This document shows positions 8,842 to 18,041 of a DNA stretch of 64,000 nt, one piece after another. A model generated the notes under the pieces. The model was not told the origin of the DNA. It saw only the letters and a list, made by a program, of their open reading frames with translations, and made no database searches. The position numbers were made by a program, and so were the translations under genes. Every line of letters starts with the position of its first letter. Position 1 is the first letter of the stretch. Source of the stretch: Altererythrobacter epoxidivorans (GTDB lineage Bacteria; Pseudomonadota; Alphaproteobacteria; Sphingomonadales; Sphingomonadaceae); the NCBI RefSeq assembly GCF_001281485.1, contig NZ_CP012669.1:620001-684000 (forward strand), given 5' to 3'.

Positions 8842-10157
8842 TTGGCTGGGGCGGCCCCGCAATTGTCCTGGATGAAATAGCCGCGTTCATCGCGCTTGTA
8901 CTCCATCAGCGGCTTGATCGGGAAACAGACGCCTTCAGCCTCCAACTTCGCGATCAACATGGCATGGGCTGCCTTGTCGCCTCGTGCACCGCCAGATCGA
9001 AACGAATCTGCCGCAGCGGCAAGCGAGACAAAATCTCCGTCGAACTCTTCCCAGTTTTCGAGGATCAGGTCCCACTTTGCGTGGGTCGTAAACCGTCGCC
9101 ACATAGATTTGTTGAACTCCGCATGGTTCAGAGACGCCCCTGCAGCGCGGAGCATTTCGTATCCCGCGAGGTTCCAGTTGTCCCAGTCGGTCGTGCCTGC
9201 ATTCCATGCCGCTTCCACTGCAGTTTGCCTGCGGCCTGAGGTGTTTGGATCCGCTCCGCGATCCAGCAACTGGCTAAGAAACCATGTGTCGCTCTCTTCA
9301 GCTGCGCGAACGATCGCCGGGTCTTCGAACTGGCCGGGCACGGAAATGTCGAACCCGGCATCGAGAATGGCAGTGTACGCGCCCTTATCCTTGCAGGCGA
9401 GGGCCCAGTCGAGAAGCGAAACACCATGCTTCCCGCGCTGGCTAAGGTCGGCGCCGTTCAGATCGGGAGGGCCGCCAGCGGCGCATATCCGGGCAGCGAA
9501 GGGGGCTAGGTCCGTGCCCTCGAATGCCTGTTCGTAGTCCATGTCCCGCCAGCGAAAACGGCTTTCACGCTCAAGGAATTCCGGTGGCGCCTCGCCAGAA
9601 GCCTCCGGTATCCCCATCTCGTCAAGCAGCGCCTGGCAATCTGCGGCGAGCCCACCTGCGAAAGCTTGCATGAGATCGGCAGGGTCTGCCTTGTCGAATT
9701 GCGCGTCAGCCCGGACAGGCGCCATGCTCATCATTCCGATCGCCTGCATCGCCTCCTTCTCGTAGCCTTTCAGCTTGAGCGGCGGCATCGAATCCCGCAC
9801 GTCGCGCATGGCGGGCGAAACGCGTGAAGTCAGCTTCCAGGCATTGCGCAGCCGCTCCGTCCGAGTGCTGCCGTTTGCGGCCGTGGCGGCCATCTTCACC
9901 TGGAATTGTGCCACCTGATCGCACAGGACGATGCGCTGGTCGCGGTCCATGTCGAGCGTCATCATGCCGAACATGCCGCGTTCCTTCATTGCGGCTTCCA
10001 TCCGGCGTTCATGCGCGTCGAGTTCGCGGCGCTCCTTCTCGGACAACGGCTTGGGCGGGGCGATCCTGATCGAGGGCGCAGCCCTATTGGTTTCCTGCGC
10101 GGCCAGAGGCCCTGCAGCCAAAGAAGCTACAGCGAGTGCGACCCAGTATCGCCGCAT
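8838..10157 (-). CDS. Exported protein with ankyrin-like repeats
   Basis: 439 residues. A signal peptide ends near residue 20 (AGPLAAQ). After a helical, Met-rich first half comes a region that reads like degenerate ankyrin repeats: GVSLLDWALACKDKGAYTAI with LDAGFDIS, SDTWFLSQLLDRGADPN and GYEMLRAAGASLN. Ankyrin repeats bind other proteins. Five cysteines in a presumed periplasmic protein could form disulfides. The ATG overlaps the stop of the chorismate mutase gene by one base (TGATG). The function is not recognised. Confidence 0.75.
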   Translation of the reverse strand: MRRYWVALAVASLAAGPLAAQETNRAAPSIRIAPPKPLSEKERRELDAHERRMEAAMKERGMFGMMTLDMDRDQRIVLCDQVAQFQVKMAATAANGSTRTERLRNAWKLTSRVSPAMRDVRDSMPPLKLKGYEKEAMQAIGMMSMAPVRADAQFDKADPADLMQAFAGGLAADCQALLDEMGIPEASGEAPPEFLERESRFRWRDMDYEQAFEGTDLAPFAARICAAGGPPDLNGADLSQRGKHGVSLLDWALACKDKGAYTAILDAGFDISVPGQFEDPAIVRAAEESDTWFLSQLLDRGADPNTSGRRQTAVEAAWNAGTTDWDNWNLAGYEMLRAAGASLNHAEFNKSMWRRFTTHAKWDLILENWEEFDGDFVSLAAAADSFRSGGARGDKAAHAMLIAKLEAEGVCFPIKPLMEYKRDERGYFIQDNCGAAPAN

Positions 10158-10498
10158 CAATCTTGCGCGGCTCCCCGCGCTTTCTCGTGGTGGCGGATCA
10201 CCTCATCGATGATGAAGCGCAGGAATTTTTCGCTGAATTCGGGATCAAGGTCGGCATCTTCGGACAGTTGGCGCAGCCTTTCGATCTGCCGTTTTTCCCG
10301 GTCGGGATCGGCCGGGGGGAGGGTGACCTTCGCCTTGTATGCGCCCACCGCCTGGGTAATGCGGAAACGCTCTGCCAGCATGTGGATCAGTGCGGCGTCG
10401 ATGTTGTCTATGCTCTTGCGAAAACCGGCAAGGACCGGATCGCTTCCGGTCTGGTTTTCGGCGGTTGCATGCGGCGAATAGGGCGTTTCACTGGACAT
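10157..10498 (-). CDS. Chorismate mutase, AroQ type
   Basis: 113 residues, all helical, the size of a stand-alone AroQ mutase domain. It converts chorismate to prephenate for phenylalanine and tyrosine synthesis. Supporting segments are FRKSIDNIDAALIHMLAERF, the VGAYKAKVTLPPADPDREK region that holds the conserved Lys and Arg/Glu contacts, and EKFLRFIIDEVIRHHE. There is no signal peptide, so it is cytoplasmic and not a secreted *AroQ. It lies upstream of and is coupled to the ankyrin-like gene. Confidence 0.9.
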   Translation of the reverse strand: MSSETPYSPHATAENQTGSDPVLAGFRKSIDNIDAALIHMLAERFRITQAVGAYKAKVTLPPADPDREKRQIERLRQLSEDADLDPEFSEKFLRFIIDEVIRHHEKARGAAQD

Positions 10499-10552
10499 AG
10501 GACAGCTACGCTAGCAGCAAATCCGCGCTTGCCAAGCAAGCTCCTCTTGGCC

Positions 10553-11575
10553 ATGGCGCAGGCCATGACCGCCGAGGTAGTTCCTCTCCCGCGCAAGCGT
10601 CCTACGCTCGATCCGATGCTCTCGCTGACGGCGAATGGCATGAATTCGGTGAACGCCGTCATTCTCGACCGGATGCAGAGCGAAATTCCGCTTATCCCGC
10701 GACTTGCAGGGCACCTGATCAGCGGCGGTGGCAAGCGCCTGAGGCCGATGCTGACGCTCGCCGGCGCGGAGCTTGTCGGATACCAGGGGACCCGCCATCA
10801 CAAGCTGGCCGCTGCGGTGGAGTTCATCCACACCGCAACGCTGCTTCACGATGACGTCGTCGACGGCAGCGAATTGCGCCGAGGCAAGGCAGCAGCGAAC
10901 ATCATCTTCGGCAATCCTGCGACCGTTCTGGTCGGCGATTTCCTGTTCAGCCGCGCCTTCGAACTGATGACCGAGGACGGCAGCCTGCGTGTTCTCAAGA
11001 TACTCAGCCACGCCAGCGCCGTGATCGCCGAAGGCGAGGTCTCGCAGTTGACTGCCCAGCGGCAGATCGAAACCAGCGAGGAACGCTATCTCCAGATCAT
11101 TGGCGCGAAAACCGCAGCCCTCTTTGCTGCTGCCAGCCAGATCAGTGCGGTCGTGGCCGAGTGCGGTGACGAACAGGAACGCGCTCTGGAAGACTACGGC
11201 CGTAATCTGGGCGTCGCCTTCCAGCTGGTCGATGATGCGATCGACTACGATTCCGATGCTGCCGAAATGGGCAAGGATCGCGGCGACGATTTCCGCGAAG
11301 GCAAGATGACGCTTCCGGTCATCCTCGCCTATGCGCGTGGCAGCGAGGACGAACGCCGGTTCTGGAAAGACGCGATCATGGGCCATCGTTCTTCGGACGC
11401 CGATCTGGAACATGCGATCGAATTGATCGGGCGCCACAACGCGCTCGACGACACGCGCGAACGTGCGCGTCATTTCGCCCAGCGCGCGATCGATGCGATT
11501 TCGATCTTCCCGGATTCGAAGGCGCGCCAGGCGATGGCCGAAGCGGCGCAGTTCGCGGTCGCTCGCGGATACTGA
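10553..11575 (+). CDS. Polyprenyl (octaprenyl/decaprenyl-type) diphosphate synthase
   Basis: 340 residues from the ATG at 10553; a second ATG lies at 10565. The two aspartate-rich motifs of trans-prenyl synthases are LLHDDVVD and LVDDAIDYD, with GGGKRLRPML before the first. The enzyme extends farnesyl diphosphate with isopentenyl diphosphate to the quinone side chain; the chain length (8-10 units) cannot be told by eye. It is divergent from chorismate mutase across 54 bases. No strong Shine-Dalgarno is visible. Confidence 0.92.
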   Translation: MAQAMTAEVVPLPRKRPTLDPMLSLTANGMNSVNAVILDRMQSEIPLIPRLAGHLISGGGKRLRPMLTLAGAELVGYQGTRHHKLAAAVEFIHTATLLHDDVVDGSELRRGKAAANIIFGNPATVLVGDFLFSRAFELMTEDGSLRVLKILSHASAVIAEGEVSQLTAQRQIETSEERYLQIIGAKTAALFAAASQISAVVAECGDEQERALEDYGRNLGVAFQLVDDAIDYDSDAAEMGKDRGDDFREGKMTLPVILAYARGSEDERRFWKDAIMGHRSSDADLEHAIELIGRHNALDDTRERARHFAQRAIDAISIFPDSKARQAMAEAAQFAVARGY

Positions 11576-11711
11576 CGGAAGTTTCCGCTCCCATACCTTG
11601 AATTCTAAAAGCTGACGAATGTCTTGCAGAGCCGAGCGTTCTGCGGATAGTCTTTTTTTGAATGCTGCGGCTCCATTCTCGGTGCGCGCGGCCGATAGGT
11701 GGGAGAAATCA

Positions 11712-12728
11712 ATGCAACGTCGTCGTTTGGGCCAATCGGCCATTGTCGTTTCCGATATCTGCATGGGAACGATGACTTTCGGCAGCCAGACCGACGAGGC
11801 CGAGGCGTTTCGCGTCCTCGACGCCTGCTTCGATGCAGGAATCGACTTCTACGACACGGCAGAGGGTTACCCCGTGCCGCCCGATGCGAAATGGGTCGGC
11901 CGGACGGAAGATATCGTCGGGCGCTGGATGAAGACCAAGCCGCGCGATGCCCTGATCATTGCGACCAAGGTCAGCGGCCCGAGCCATGTATGGTTCCGCA
12001 GTCCCAAGCGTTCCGGCATGACCGCGCTCGACCGGCGCAACATTCGCACTGCGGTCGAAGAGAGCCTGACGCGGCTTCAGACCGACTACATCGACCTCTA
12101 CCAGACCCATTGGCCCGATCACGACACCCCTTACGAAGAAACCATGGAGGTGCTCGACGAGCTGGTTCGCGAGGGCAAGATCCGCATCTCGGGTTGCTCG
12201 AATGAAACGAGCTGGGGCCTGATGAAATCGATCGCCGCCTCGGAAAAGCTGGGTGCAGCGCGTTACCAGACGATCCAGAACAATTTCAGCATGAATAACC
12301 GCCGGTTCGAAGACGAACTGGCGCAGGTCTGCCGCAAGGAAGGGGTCAGCCTGATCCCCTATTCGCCGATCGCGGGCGGCGTCCTGTCTGGCAAGTACAA
12401 CAATGGCGGGCGTCCGGAAGGTGCCCGTTTCACCCGCTATCTCGGCATGGAAGGCCGGCAGGCGGCGATGGGACGCCGTTTCGTAAACGAGAAATCGCTC
12501 GAATCGACCGAGCGGTTCGCCGGGATCGCCAAGGAAGCAGGGCTCGATCCGGTAACAATGGCCGTTGCCTGGTCGAAGCAGCACGACTTCGTCGCATCAA
12601 CTATTGTCGGCGTTTCCAGCTTCGACCAGCTCGACCCGATCCTGGCAGCTGCCGACCTCGAACTCGATGCCGATACGATGAAGGCGATCCACAAGGTCAC
12701 CAAAGATATCCCTTACCCCATGGGATGA
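11712..12728 (+). CDS. Aldo/keto reductase, Tas-like
   Basis: 338 residues, NADPH-dependent oxidoreductase of the TIM-barrel AKR family. Seen are IDFYDTAEGYP (catalytic Asp and Tyr), IATKVSGPS (catalytic Lys), YQTHWPDHD (His) and ISGCSNETSWGLMK, a stretch resembling E. coli Tas. The substrate is unknown. GGGAGA just before the ATG at 11712 fixes the start. The stop overlaps the helicase ATG by 4 bases (ATGA). Confidence 0.9.
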   Translation: MQRRRLGQSAIVVSDICMGTMTFGSQTDEAEAFRVLDACFDAGIDFYDTAEGYPVPPDAKWVGRTEDIVGRWMKTKPRDALIIATKVSGPSHVWFRSPKRSGMTALDRRNIRTAVEESLTRLQTDYIDLYQTHWPDHDTPYEETMEVLDELVREGKIRISGCSNETSWGLMKSIAASEKLGAARYQTIQNNFSMNNRRFEDELAQVCRKEGVSLIPYSPIAGGVLSGKYNNGGRPEGARFTRYLGMEGRQAAMGRRFVNEKSLESTERFAGIAKEAGLDPVTMAVAWSKQHDFVASTIVGVSSFDQLDPILAAADLELDADTMKAIHKVTKDIPYPMG

Positions 12729-15178
12729 GATCGTTCATGGGCGATGCCATGACCGCATTGCCCATCGAAGCCGTGTTGCCGGATATTCGCGCCGCGATGG
12801 CCGGCGATGGTGCTGCCGTTCTGGTCGCGCCTCCCGGTGCTGGCAAGACGACCGCGGTAGCACCGGCTCTGCTCGATGCAGACTGGTGCAAGGGCCAGAT
12901 CATCATCACTTCGCCAAGAAGGGTTGCAGCCCGTGCTGCGGCCGAGCGGATGGCCGAAATGCTGGGCGAAAAGCCTGGCGAGACGATCGGCTACCTGACC
13001 CGCCTCGACAGCAAGCAGTCTGCGAAAACCCGCGTGCTGGTGGTGACCGAGGCGATCTTCGTCAACCGCATCATCGACGATCCTGAACTGGCCGGCGTTT
13101 CGGCGGTGTTGTTCGACGAGGCGCACGAACGGCACCTCGACAGCGACCTTGGCCTTGCGCTTGCACTGGAGAGCCGTGCTGTCCTGAGAGATGACCTGCG
13201 GGTGCTTGTCATGAGCGCGACCATCGACGGCGCTCGCTTCGCGGGGCTATTGGGCGAAGGTGCCCGCGTTATCGAGAGCGAGGGCCGGTCCCATCCGCTC
13301 GAAATCAGGTGGCTGGGAACATCTCCCGATGCGCGCGTCGAGGATGCGGTTGCAGGGGCGGTGATGCATGCCTGGCGCGAGACGGATGGCGATATCCTCG
13401 CCTTTATTCCAGGTGTCGGCGAAATCGAGCGAACGCGGGAGCGACTGGAAGAGCGACTTCCCGATACGCCGGTCCTGCCGCTTCACGGGCAGGTCGAACC
13501 TGCTGGCCAGCGCGCAGCGATCCGCCGCGATCCGCAAGGGCGCAGGCGGATCGTTCTGGCAACGGCCATCGCCGAAACCTCGCTGACACTCGACGGCGTT
13601 TCCGTGGTGGTCGATAGCGGCCTTTCGCGCATGGCCGAATACGACAAGGCGGCAGGTACGAACCATCTCGTCACGAGACGTGCGAGCCAGGCGGCTTCGG
13701 CTCAAAGGGCAGGGCGTGCCGCAAGGCAGGGCCCGGGCATCGCATACCGATTGTGGGAACAGCACGGCCATGCTGGCCGGCCCGAATTCTCGCCGCCAGA
13801 GATCGAGACGGCGGATCTGACACCGCTCGTACTCTCGCTCGCAAAATGGGGCACGACCGAGCCCGCTTCGCTGCCCTGGATAGACACGCCGCCAGAAGCA
13901 TCGGTGGAGGCCGCACGCCATGCTCTGCGAGCCTTGGGCGCACTCGATGAAGAGGGGCGGATCACGCCCTGGGGCAGCCAGATTGCGACCCTGCCGATGG
14001 ACCCGGTGTCGGGTGCGGCGGTGCTGTTCGGTGCCGAGATCGATCAGGCTTTTGATGCGGCCAAACTGGTGCTGCTGACGCAGGAACGTGGACTCGGAGG
14101 GCGCGGGGAAGACCTGCTGCATCGGCTCGACCGCTGGAATAGCGACAGGAGCGCCCGGGCAGAGGCTTCGCGCAAGCTAGCTTCGCGGTGGGCCAAGGCG
14201 GCAGAACGCCTGGTTTCGGGCGCGAGTGAAAATCCGATCAATCCAGCTGTCCATCTTGCCTTTGCGCGACCCGACTTCATCGCGAAGCGCCGCGATGCGA
14301 GCGGCGAGCAATGGCTTGCAGCAGGCGGGCGCGGATTCCAGCTTGACCCGGCATCGTCGCTGGCGCGGGCGGAATGGATTATCATCGGGGATGCGCAAGG
14401 GCAGGCGAAGGGCGCGCGGATCACTGCAGCCGCTGAGCTAACGGTGCAGGAAATCGAGCAGCATCTTCATTACCTGATCGAAAAGCGATCGGTGATCCGT
14501 TGGAACGAAAGCGAGAAGAGGGTCGAAGCGCGGCTGGAAAAGCGGCTTGGATCGATCACGATATCGAGCGGTCCCGACCCGGAACCCGATCCGCAAGCGC
14601 TTGTGGAGAAGCTGGTGGAAAAGGCGGTGGACAAGCTGGGGGAACTGCTTCCGCCTGACTTGTTGGCCCGTGCCCGGTTTGCCGGTGTCGATGGGCTGAC
14701 CATCGAAGCTCTCGCATTGTCGGCCGACCTGTGGTTGCGGCCCTTGCTCGCCGGAAGGCGCGATCTGGGTGTAGCGAAAGGGGCGCTCGTCGATGCGGCC
14801 CTCGGCGTGCTGGACTGGAACGAGAGGCAGCGGCTGGACAAGGATGCGCCCCGTCATTTCACGTCACCGGCCGGGACGACCCACGCCATCGACTATACCG
14901 GCGACGATGCCCCCTCGACCGAAGTTCGCGTGCAGGCGCTGTTCGGGCTCGATCATCATCCGATGATCGGCGAAACGCCCTTGCTGCTGAAACTCACCAG
15001 CCCTGCAGGACGGCCAATCCAGTCGACCCGTGACCTGCCCAATTTCTGGAGGGGAAGCTGGGACGATGTGCGCAAGGACATGAAGGGGCGTTACCCCAAG
15101 CATCGCTGGCCCGAGGAACCCTGGACCGAAAAGCCGAGTTTGAAGACCAAGAACGCCTTTTCAAAGAGCGAGGGCTGA
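12725..15178 (+). CDS. hrpB: ATP-dependent helicase HrpB
   Basis: 817 residues, a typical HrpB length. DEAH-family motifs are clear: APPGAGKTT (Walker A), LFDEAHERHLDSDLGL (DEAH box), VMSATIDG, then LPLHGQVEPAGQR and AGRAARQGPG for the second RecA domain. The long C-terminal region carries HrpB-specific domains, including GEDLLHRLDRW and the final LPNFWRGSWDDVRKDMKGRYPKHRWPE, split here only for reading. HrpB is a putative RNA helicase without a firmly known substrate. It is translationally coupled to the aldo/keto reductase. Confidence 0.95.
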   Translation: MRSFMGDAMTALPIEAVLPDIRAAMAGDGAAVLVAPPGAGKTTAVAPALLDADWCKGQIIITSPRRVAARAAAERMAEMLGEKPGETIGYLTRLDSKQSAKTRVLVVTEAIFVNRIIDDPELAGVSAVLFDEAHERHLDSDLGLALALESRAVLRDDLRVLVMSATIDGARFAGLLGEGARVIESEGRSHPLEIRWLGTSPDARVEDAVAGAVMHAWRETDGDILAFIPGVGEIERTRERLEERLPDTPVLPLHGQVEPAGQRAAIRRDPQGRRRIVLATAIAETSLTLDGVSVVVDSGLSRMAEYDKAAGTNHLVTRRASQAASAQRAGRAARQGPGIAYRLWEQHGHAGRPEFSPPEIETADLTPLVLSLAKWGTTEPASLPWIDTPPEASVEAARHALRALGALDEEGRITPWGSQIATLPMDPVSGAAVLFGAEIDQAFDAAKLVLLTQERGLGGRGEDLLHRLDRWNSDRSARAEASRKLASRWAKAAERLVSGASENPINPAVHLAFARPDFIAKRRDASGEQWLAAGGRGFQLDPASSLARAEWIIIGDAQGQAKGARITAAAELTVQEIEQHLHYLIEKRSVIRWNESEKRVEARLEKRLGSITISSGPDPEPDPQALVEKLVEKAVDKLGELLPPDLLARARFAGVDGLTIEALALSADLWLRPLLAGRRDLGVAKGALVDAALGVLDWNERQRLDKDAPRHFTSPAGTTHAIDYTGDDAPSTEVRVQALFGLDHHPMIGETPLLLKLTSPAGRPIQSTRDLPNFWRGSWDDVRKDMKGRYPKHRWPEEPWTEKPSLKTKNAFSKSEG

Positions 15179-15193
15179 ATTACAGGGCCGGAC

Positions 15194-15472
15194 ATGAGTG
15201 CGAGAATCTATCAGCGCCCCAAGAGCGCCATGCAATCGGGCAAGGCCCGCACCGACGAGTGGGTGCTCGAATTCGAACAGTCCGAAGCGCGCCGCGCCGA
15301 CCCCCTGATGGGATGGACCGGCAGCGGTGACACGCAGTCGCAAGTGCAGCTGACATTCCCGAGCAAGGAAGCCGCGAAGGAATATGCCGAACGTTACGGC
15401 ATTGTCGCGCGCGTTCACGCCACGCCGCCCAAGACGCTGAAGCTGCAGGCCTACGCCGACAATTTCCGCTAA
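15194..15472 (+). CDS. NADH dehydrogenase accessory subunit (ETC_C1/NDUFS4 family)
   Basis: 92 residues. The pattern ARIYQRPKSAMQSGKARTDE, LEFEQSEARRADPLMGWTGS and QVQLTFPSKEAAKEYAER matches the ETC complex I subunit family, the bacterial relatives of mitochondrial NDUFS4 (18 kDa) found in alphaproteobacteria. It should sit on the peripheral arm of respiratory complex I. It is 15 bases after hrpB, so it may be read from the same transcript. Confidence 0.92.
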   Translation: MSARIYQRPKSAMQSGKARTDEWVLEFEQSEARRADPLMGWTGSGDTQSQVQLTFPSKEAAKEYAERYGIVARVHATPPKTLKLQAYADNFR

Positions 15473-15521
15473 GGCCTGCTGCGCAATTGCGCAGTTGAAA
15501 TTACGATAAATCGCCGCCATA

Positions 15522-15620
15522 TGGCCGCCCGGGAGTCGGTCGGACGTTTGCGTTCGCTCACCGGGTCAGGTCCGGAAGGAAGCAGCCCAGGTGGATTGCG
15601 ACGGGTCGGCCGGCTCCTTT
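15522..15620 (+). ncRNA. ffs: Signal recognition particle RNA, small bacterial type
   Basis: The conserved apical domain is present: GGTCAGGTCCGGAAGGAAGC at 15564-15583, followed by AGCC. The 5' arm (GCCGCCCG at 15524) pairs with the 3' arm (CGGG and CGGC, 15602-15614), giving a hairpin of about 95 bases. A short T-rich tail follows. The RNA pairs with Ffh and, through FtsY (also in this window), delivers membrane proteins. Ends are estimated from the fold. Confidence 0.93.
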
Positions 15621-15635
15621 GATTTTCCAAGAAGC

Positions 15636-16121
15636 TCAAATTTTCGCCGTGGCCTTCATCCGGTCGCGCGCTTCGTTGCGCGAACCGGTCGCCGGGACGA
15701 GCCCGCGCACCTTGCCAAGGCCCCAGTCGGGCATGTTGCCATAGATCGTTTCGTATCCACCGGCCGGCACCATGTAGGTCTCGTGGAAGATGCCGACCGT
15801 ACCATCGCTGCCGATCGCCTTGTTAAAGGCCAGCCATGCCGGCCAATGTTTCTGTTCACGGTCGCGCGCGTAGCTTTCGAGACTGTCGAAATCGCGCCAG
15901 TACTGAATCAGCAGCACGGTTCGCATTCCCTGCCGAAGCGTCTCTGCGCCCAGGAATCCGCTGTCCGGCTGGGCGGCGAGTTCCTCGATCATGGGGCGCA
16001 TGGCTTTTGCGACAGGTAGCCATTTGCCGAACTTGAGGAAATTGTTGATCCGCATGCCGATCACGAACACGACCACCGGGCCCTGGTATCCCGCGGCGAA
16101 ACGTCCCGCATTGACCGACAT
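15636..16121 (-). CDS. DUF4188 domain protein
   Basis: 161 residues. The series VVFVIGMRINNFLKFGKW, LLIQYWRDFDSLESYARD, HWPAWLAFNKAIGSDGTVGI and FHETYMV is the DUF4188 pattern, a family related to dimeric alpha/beta-barrel and haem-binding monooxygenase or aldoxime dehydratase-like folds. No activity can be assigned. It lies alone on the minus strand, convergent with the SRP RNA and divergent from dnaX. Confidence 0.85.
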   Translation of the reverse strand: MSVNAGRFAAGYQGPVVVFVIGMRINNFLKFGKWLPVAKAMRPMIEELAAQPDSGFLGAETLRQGMRTVLLIQYWRDFDSLESYARDREQKHWPAWLAFNKAIGSDGTVGIFHETYMVPAGGYETIYGNMPDWGLGKVRGLVPATGSRNEARDRMKATAKI

Positions 16122-16210
16122 CGAACTCCCCCACCTTTGCGAGCCTAAGCGGAGGATAGTGGCTAATCAGGGCTTCGACAAACGGGCACTTAGCGCCTAC
16201 CTAATCAGAC

Positions 16211-18037
16211 ATGGGTGATTCACCGGACAATGCCGACGTTCCTCCGTGGGAGGACGGCGAAGAACAGGCCAAGCCGACTGTCGAGGAACTCGAGGCAGCG
16301 GGGCAATCCGCCATGTTCGGCGATCCCGAACCTTCGCCCGTTCCTGCACCGGTAACGGATCAGCCTGCCATCTCCCCTGCAACGGCGAAGCCTGCAACGT
16401 CGCCGCCTGCCGGCACGACCAATCAGCCCTATCGCGTTCTTGCGCGCAAATACCGCCCGCAGACGTTCAGCGAGCTGATCGGGCAGGATGCGATGGTTCG
16501 CACTCTTGCCAATGCAATCGAACGCGACCGACTGGCGCATGCCTTCCTGATGACCGGCGTGCGCGGTGTCGGCAAGACATCGACCGCGCGCCTTATCGCC
16601 AAGGCCCTGAACTGCATCGGACCTGACGGCCAAGGCGGGCCGACGATCGACCCGTGTGGCGTTTGCGAGCCATGCACGGCCATTGCCGAAGGGCGCCATA
16701 TCGACGTGATCGAGATGGACGCGGCAAGCCATACAGGCGTCGATGACGTGCGCGAGATTATCGAGGCAGTGCGCTATGCGGCCGTCTCGGCGCGCTACAA
16801 GATCTACATCATCGACGAAGTCCACATGCTGTCGCGCAACGCCTTCAATGCGCTGCTCAAGACGCTCGAGGAACCGCCGGCGCATGTGAAGTTCCTGTTC
16901 GCGACGACCGAGGTCGAAAAGCTGCCTGTTACGGTTCTCAGCCGTACCCAGCGTTTCGACCTGCGGCGCATTCCCGCCGAACTTCTGCAGCAACACTTTG
17001 CCAACGTCTGCGAGAAAGAAGGCGTCGAGGCGGAAGCAGAGGCGCTCAACATCGTTGCCAATGCTGCCGAGGGATCGGTGCGCGACGGGCTTTCGATCCT
17101 CGACCAGGCAATCGCCCATGCCGACCTCGACGAAGAGGGCAAGGTGAAGGCATCGCGTGTGCGCGACATGCTGGGCCTAGCCGACAAGAGCGCCCAGCGC
17201 CGCCTGCTCCAGTTGCTGCTGGACGGCGAAGCGAAGGAAATGCTGGCGGCGGTCGCGGACCAATATGCGCTTGGCGTCGAACCGCTTGCCCTGATGCGTT
17301 CGCTGATGGACCTGATCCACCGCGTGACGTTGGCGCAGGTTTCCGGTGCCGAAGCCGATGCCCCGACAGCCGAAGAACGCGAGGCATTGGGCGCATTCGC
17401 TTCACGCCTCACGCCTGGCCAGCTCCACCGCCTGTGGCAATTGCTGCTGAAAGGGCATGAAGAAGTCAGGCAGGCCCCCGATCCGCTTGTCTCCGCGCAG
17501 ATGGCCTTGCTGCGTATCCTGCATGCTGCCGATCTGCCCGATCCCGGCAAGCTGGCGAAGAAGATCGAGGAACTGGCTGAGCGCGGGCCTGTCGCTGCGG
17601 CAGCGCCGTCGTCGGATTCTAGCTCCTCAACTGCGCCAGCCGCGAGCGCGTCGGTCGATTGGGCACAACTCGTGCAGCGGATCGACAACGACGGACAGCT
17701 GCGCGTCGCCCAGATGATGCGCGACTGGGTGCGGGTAATCGAAATTGCCGACGGACGGCTCGTCTATGCCGTGCCTGAAGGCATTTCGGAGGATATCGGT
17801 CCGGAAATTCGCGATGCCCTGTTCAAGCTGACCGGCATGCGGTGGCAGGTTGAACTTGGAAACGACGCCGGAACGCCCACATTGAGGGAGCAGGAGGAGG
17901 CGGAGAAATCGGCTGCCGATGCCGCGCTCCGCGAAGAACCTCTGGTGAAGGCAACGCTGGAAGCGTTTCCCGATGCCGAGATACTCGATGACAAGGCTGT
18001 CGTTGCCCAGGCGGGCGGCAGGAAATGGAACAGGTAG
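16211..18037 (+). CDS. dnaX: DNA polymerase III gamma/tau subunit
   Basis: 608 residues. The clamp-loader ATPase starts at about residue 74 with YRVLARKYRPQTFSELIGQD, then GVRGVGKTSTARLIAKALNC (Walker A), a four-Cys zinc site (C139 region, CGVCEPC), DEVHMLS and LSRTQRFDLRR. The first 73 residues are an acidic, proline-rich extension absent from E. coli DnaX. I saw no A-AAA-AAG slippery site, so a gamma form by frameshift is not indicated. ybaB follows after 4 bases. Confidence 0.95.
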   Translation: MGDSPDNADVPPWEDGEEQAKPTVEELEAAGQSAMFGDPEPSPVPAPVTDQPAISPATAKPATSPPAGTTNQPYRVLARKYRPQTFSELIGQDAMVRTLANAIERDRLAHAFLMTGVRGVGKTSTARLIAKALNCIGPDGQGGPTIDPCGVCEPCTAIAEGRHIDVIEMDAASHTGVDDVREIIEAVRYAAVSARYKIYIIDEVHMLSRNAFNALLKTLEEPPAHVKFLFATTEVEKLPVTVLSRTQRFDLRRIPAELLQQHFANVCEKEGVEAEAEALNIVANAAEGSVRDGLSILDQAIAHADLDEEGKVKASRVRDMLGLADKSAQRRLLQLLLDGEAKEMLAAVADQYALGVEPLALMRSLMDLIHRVTLAQVSGAEADAPTAEEREALGAFASRLTPGQLHRLWQLLLKGHEEVRQAPDPLVSAQMALLRILHAADLPDPGKLAKKIEELAERGPVAAAAPSSDSSSSTAPAASASVDWAQLVQRIDNDGQLRVAQMMRDWVRVIEIADGRLVYAVPEGISEDIGPEIRDALFKLTGMRWQVELGNDAGTPTLREQEEAEKSAADAALREEPLVKATLEAFPDAEILDDKAVVAQAGGRKWNR

Positions 18038-18041
18038 AACG

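Noticed and set aside
11626-11659. Weak hairpin GCAGA/TCTGC with a T7 run after the prenyl synthase gene
   Set aside because: The 5-bp stem is seven bases away from the T run; too weak to call as a terminator.
16211-18037. Programmed frameshift in dnaX
   Set aside because: I saw no A-AAA-AAG slippery heptamer or following hairpin in the gene.
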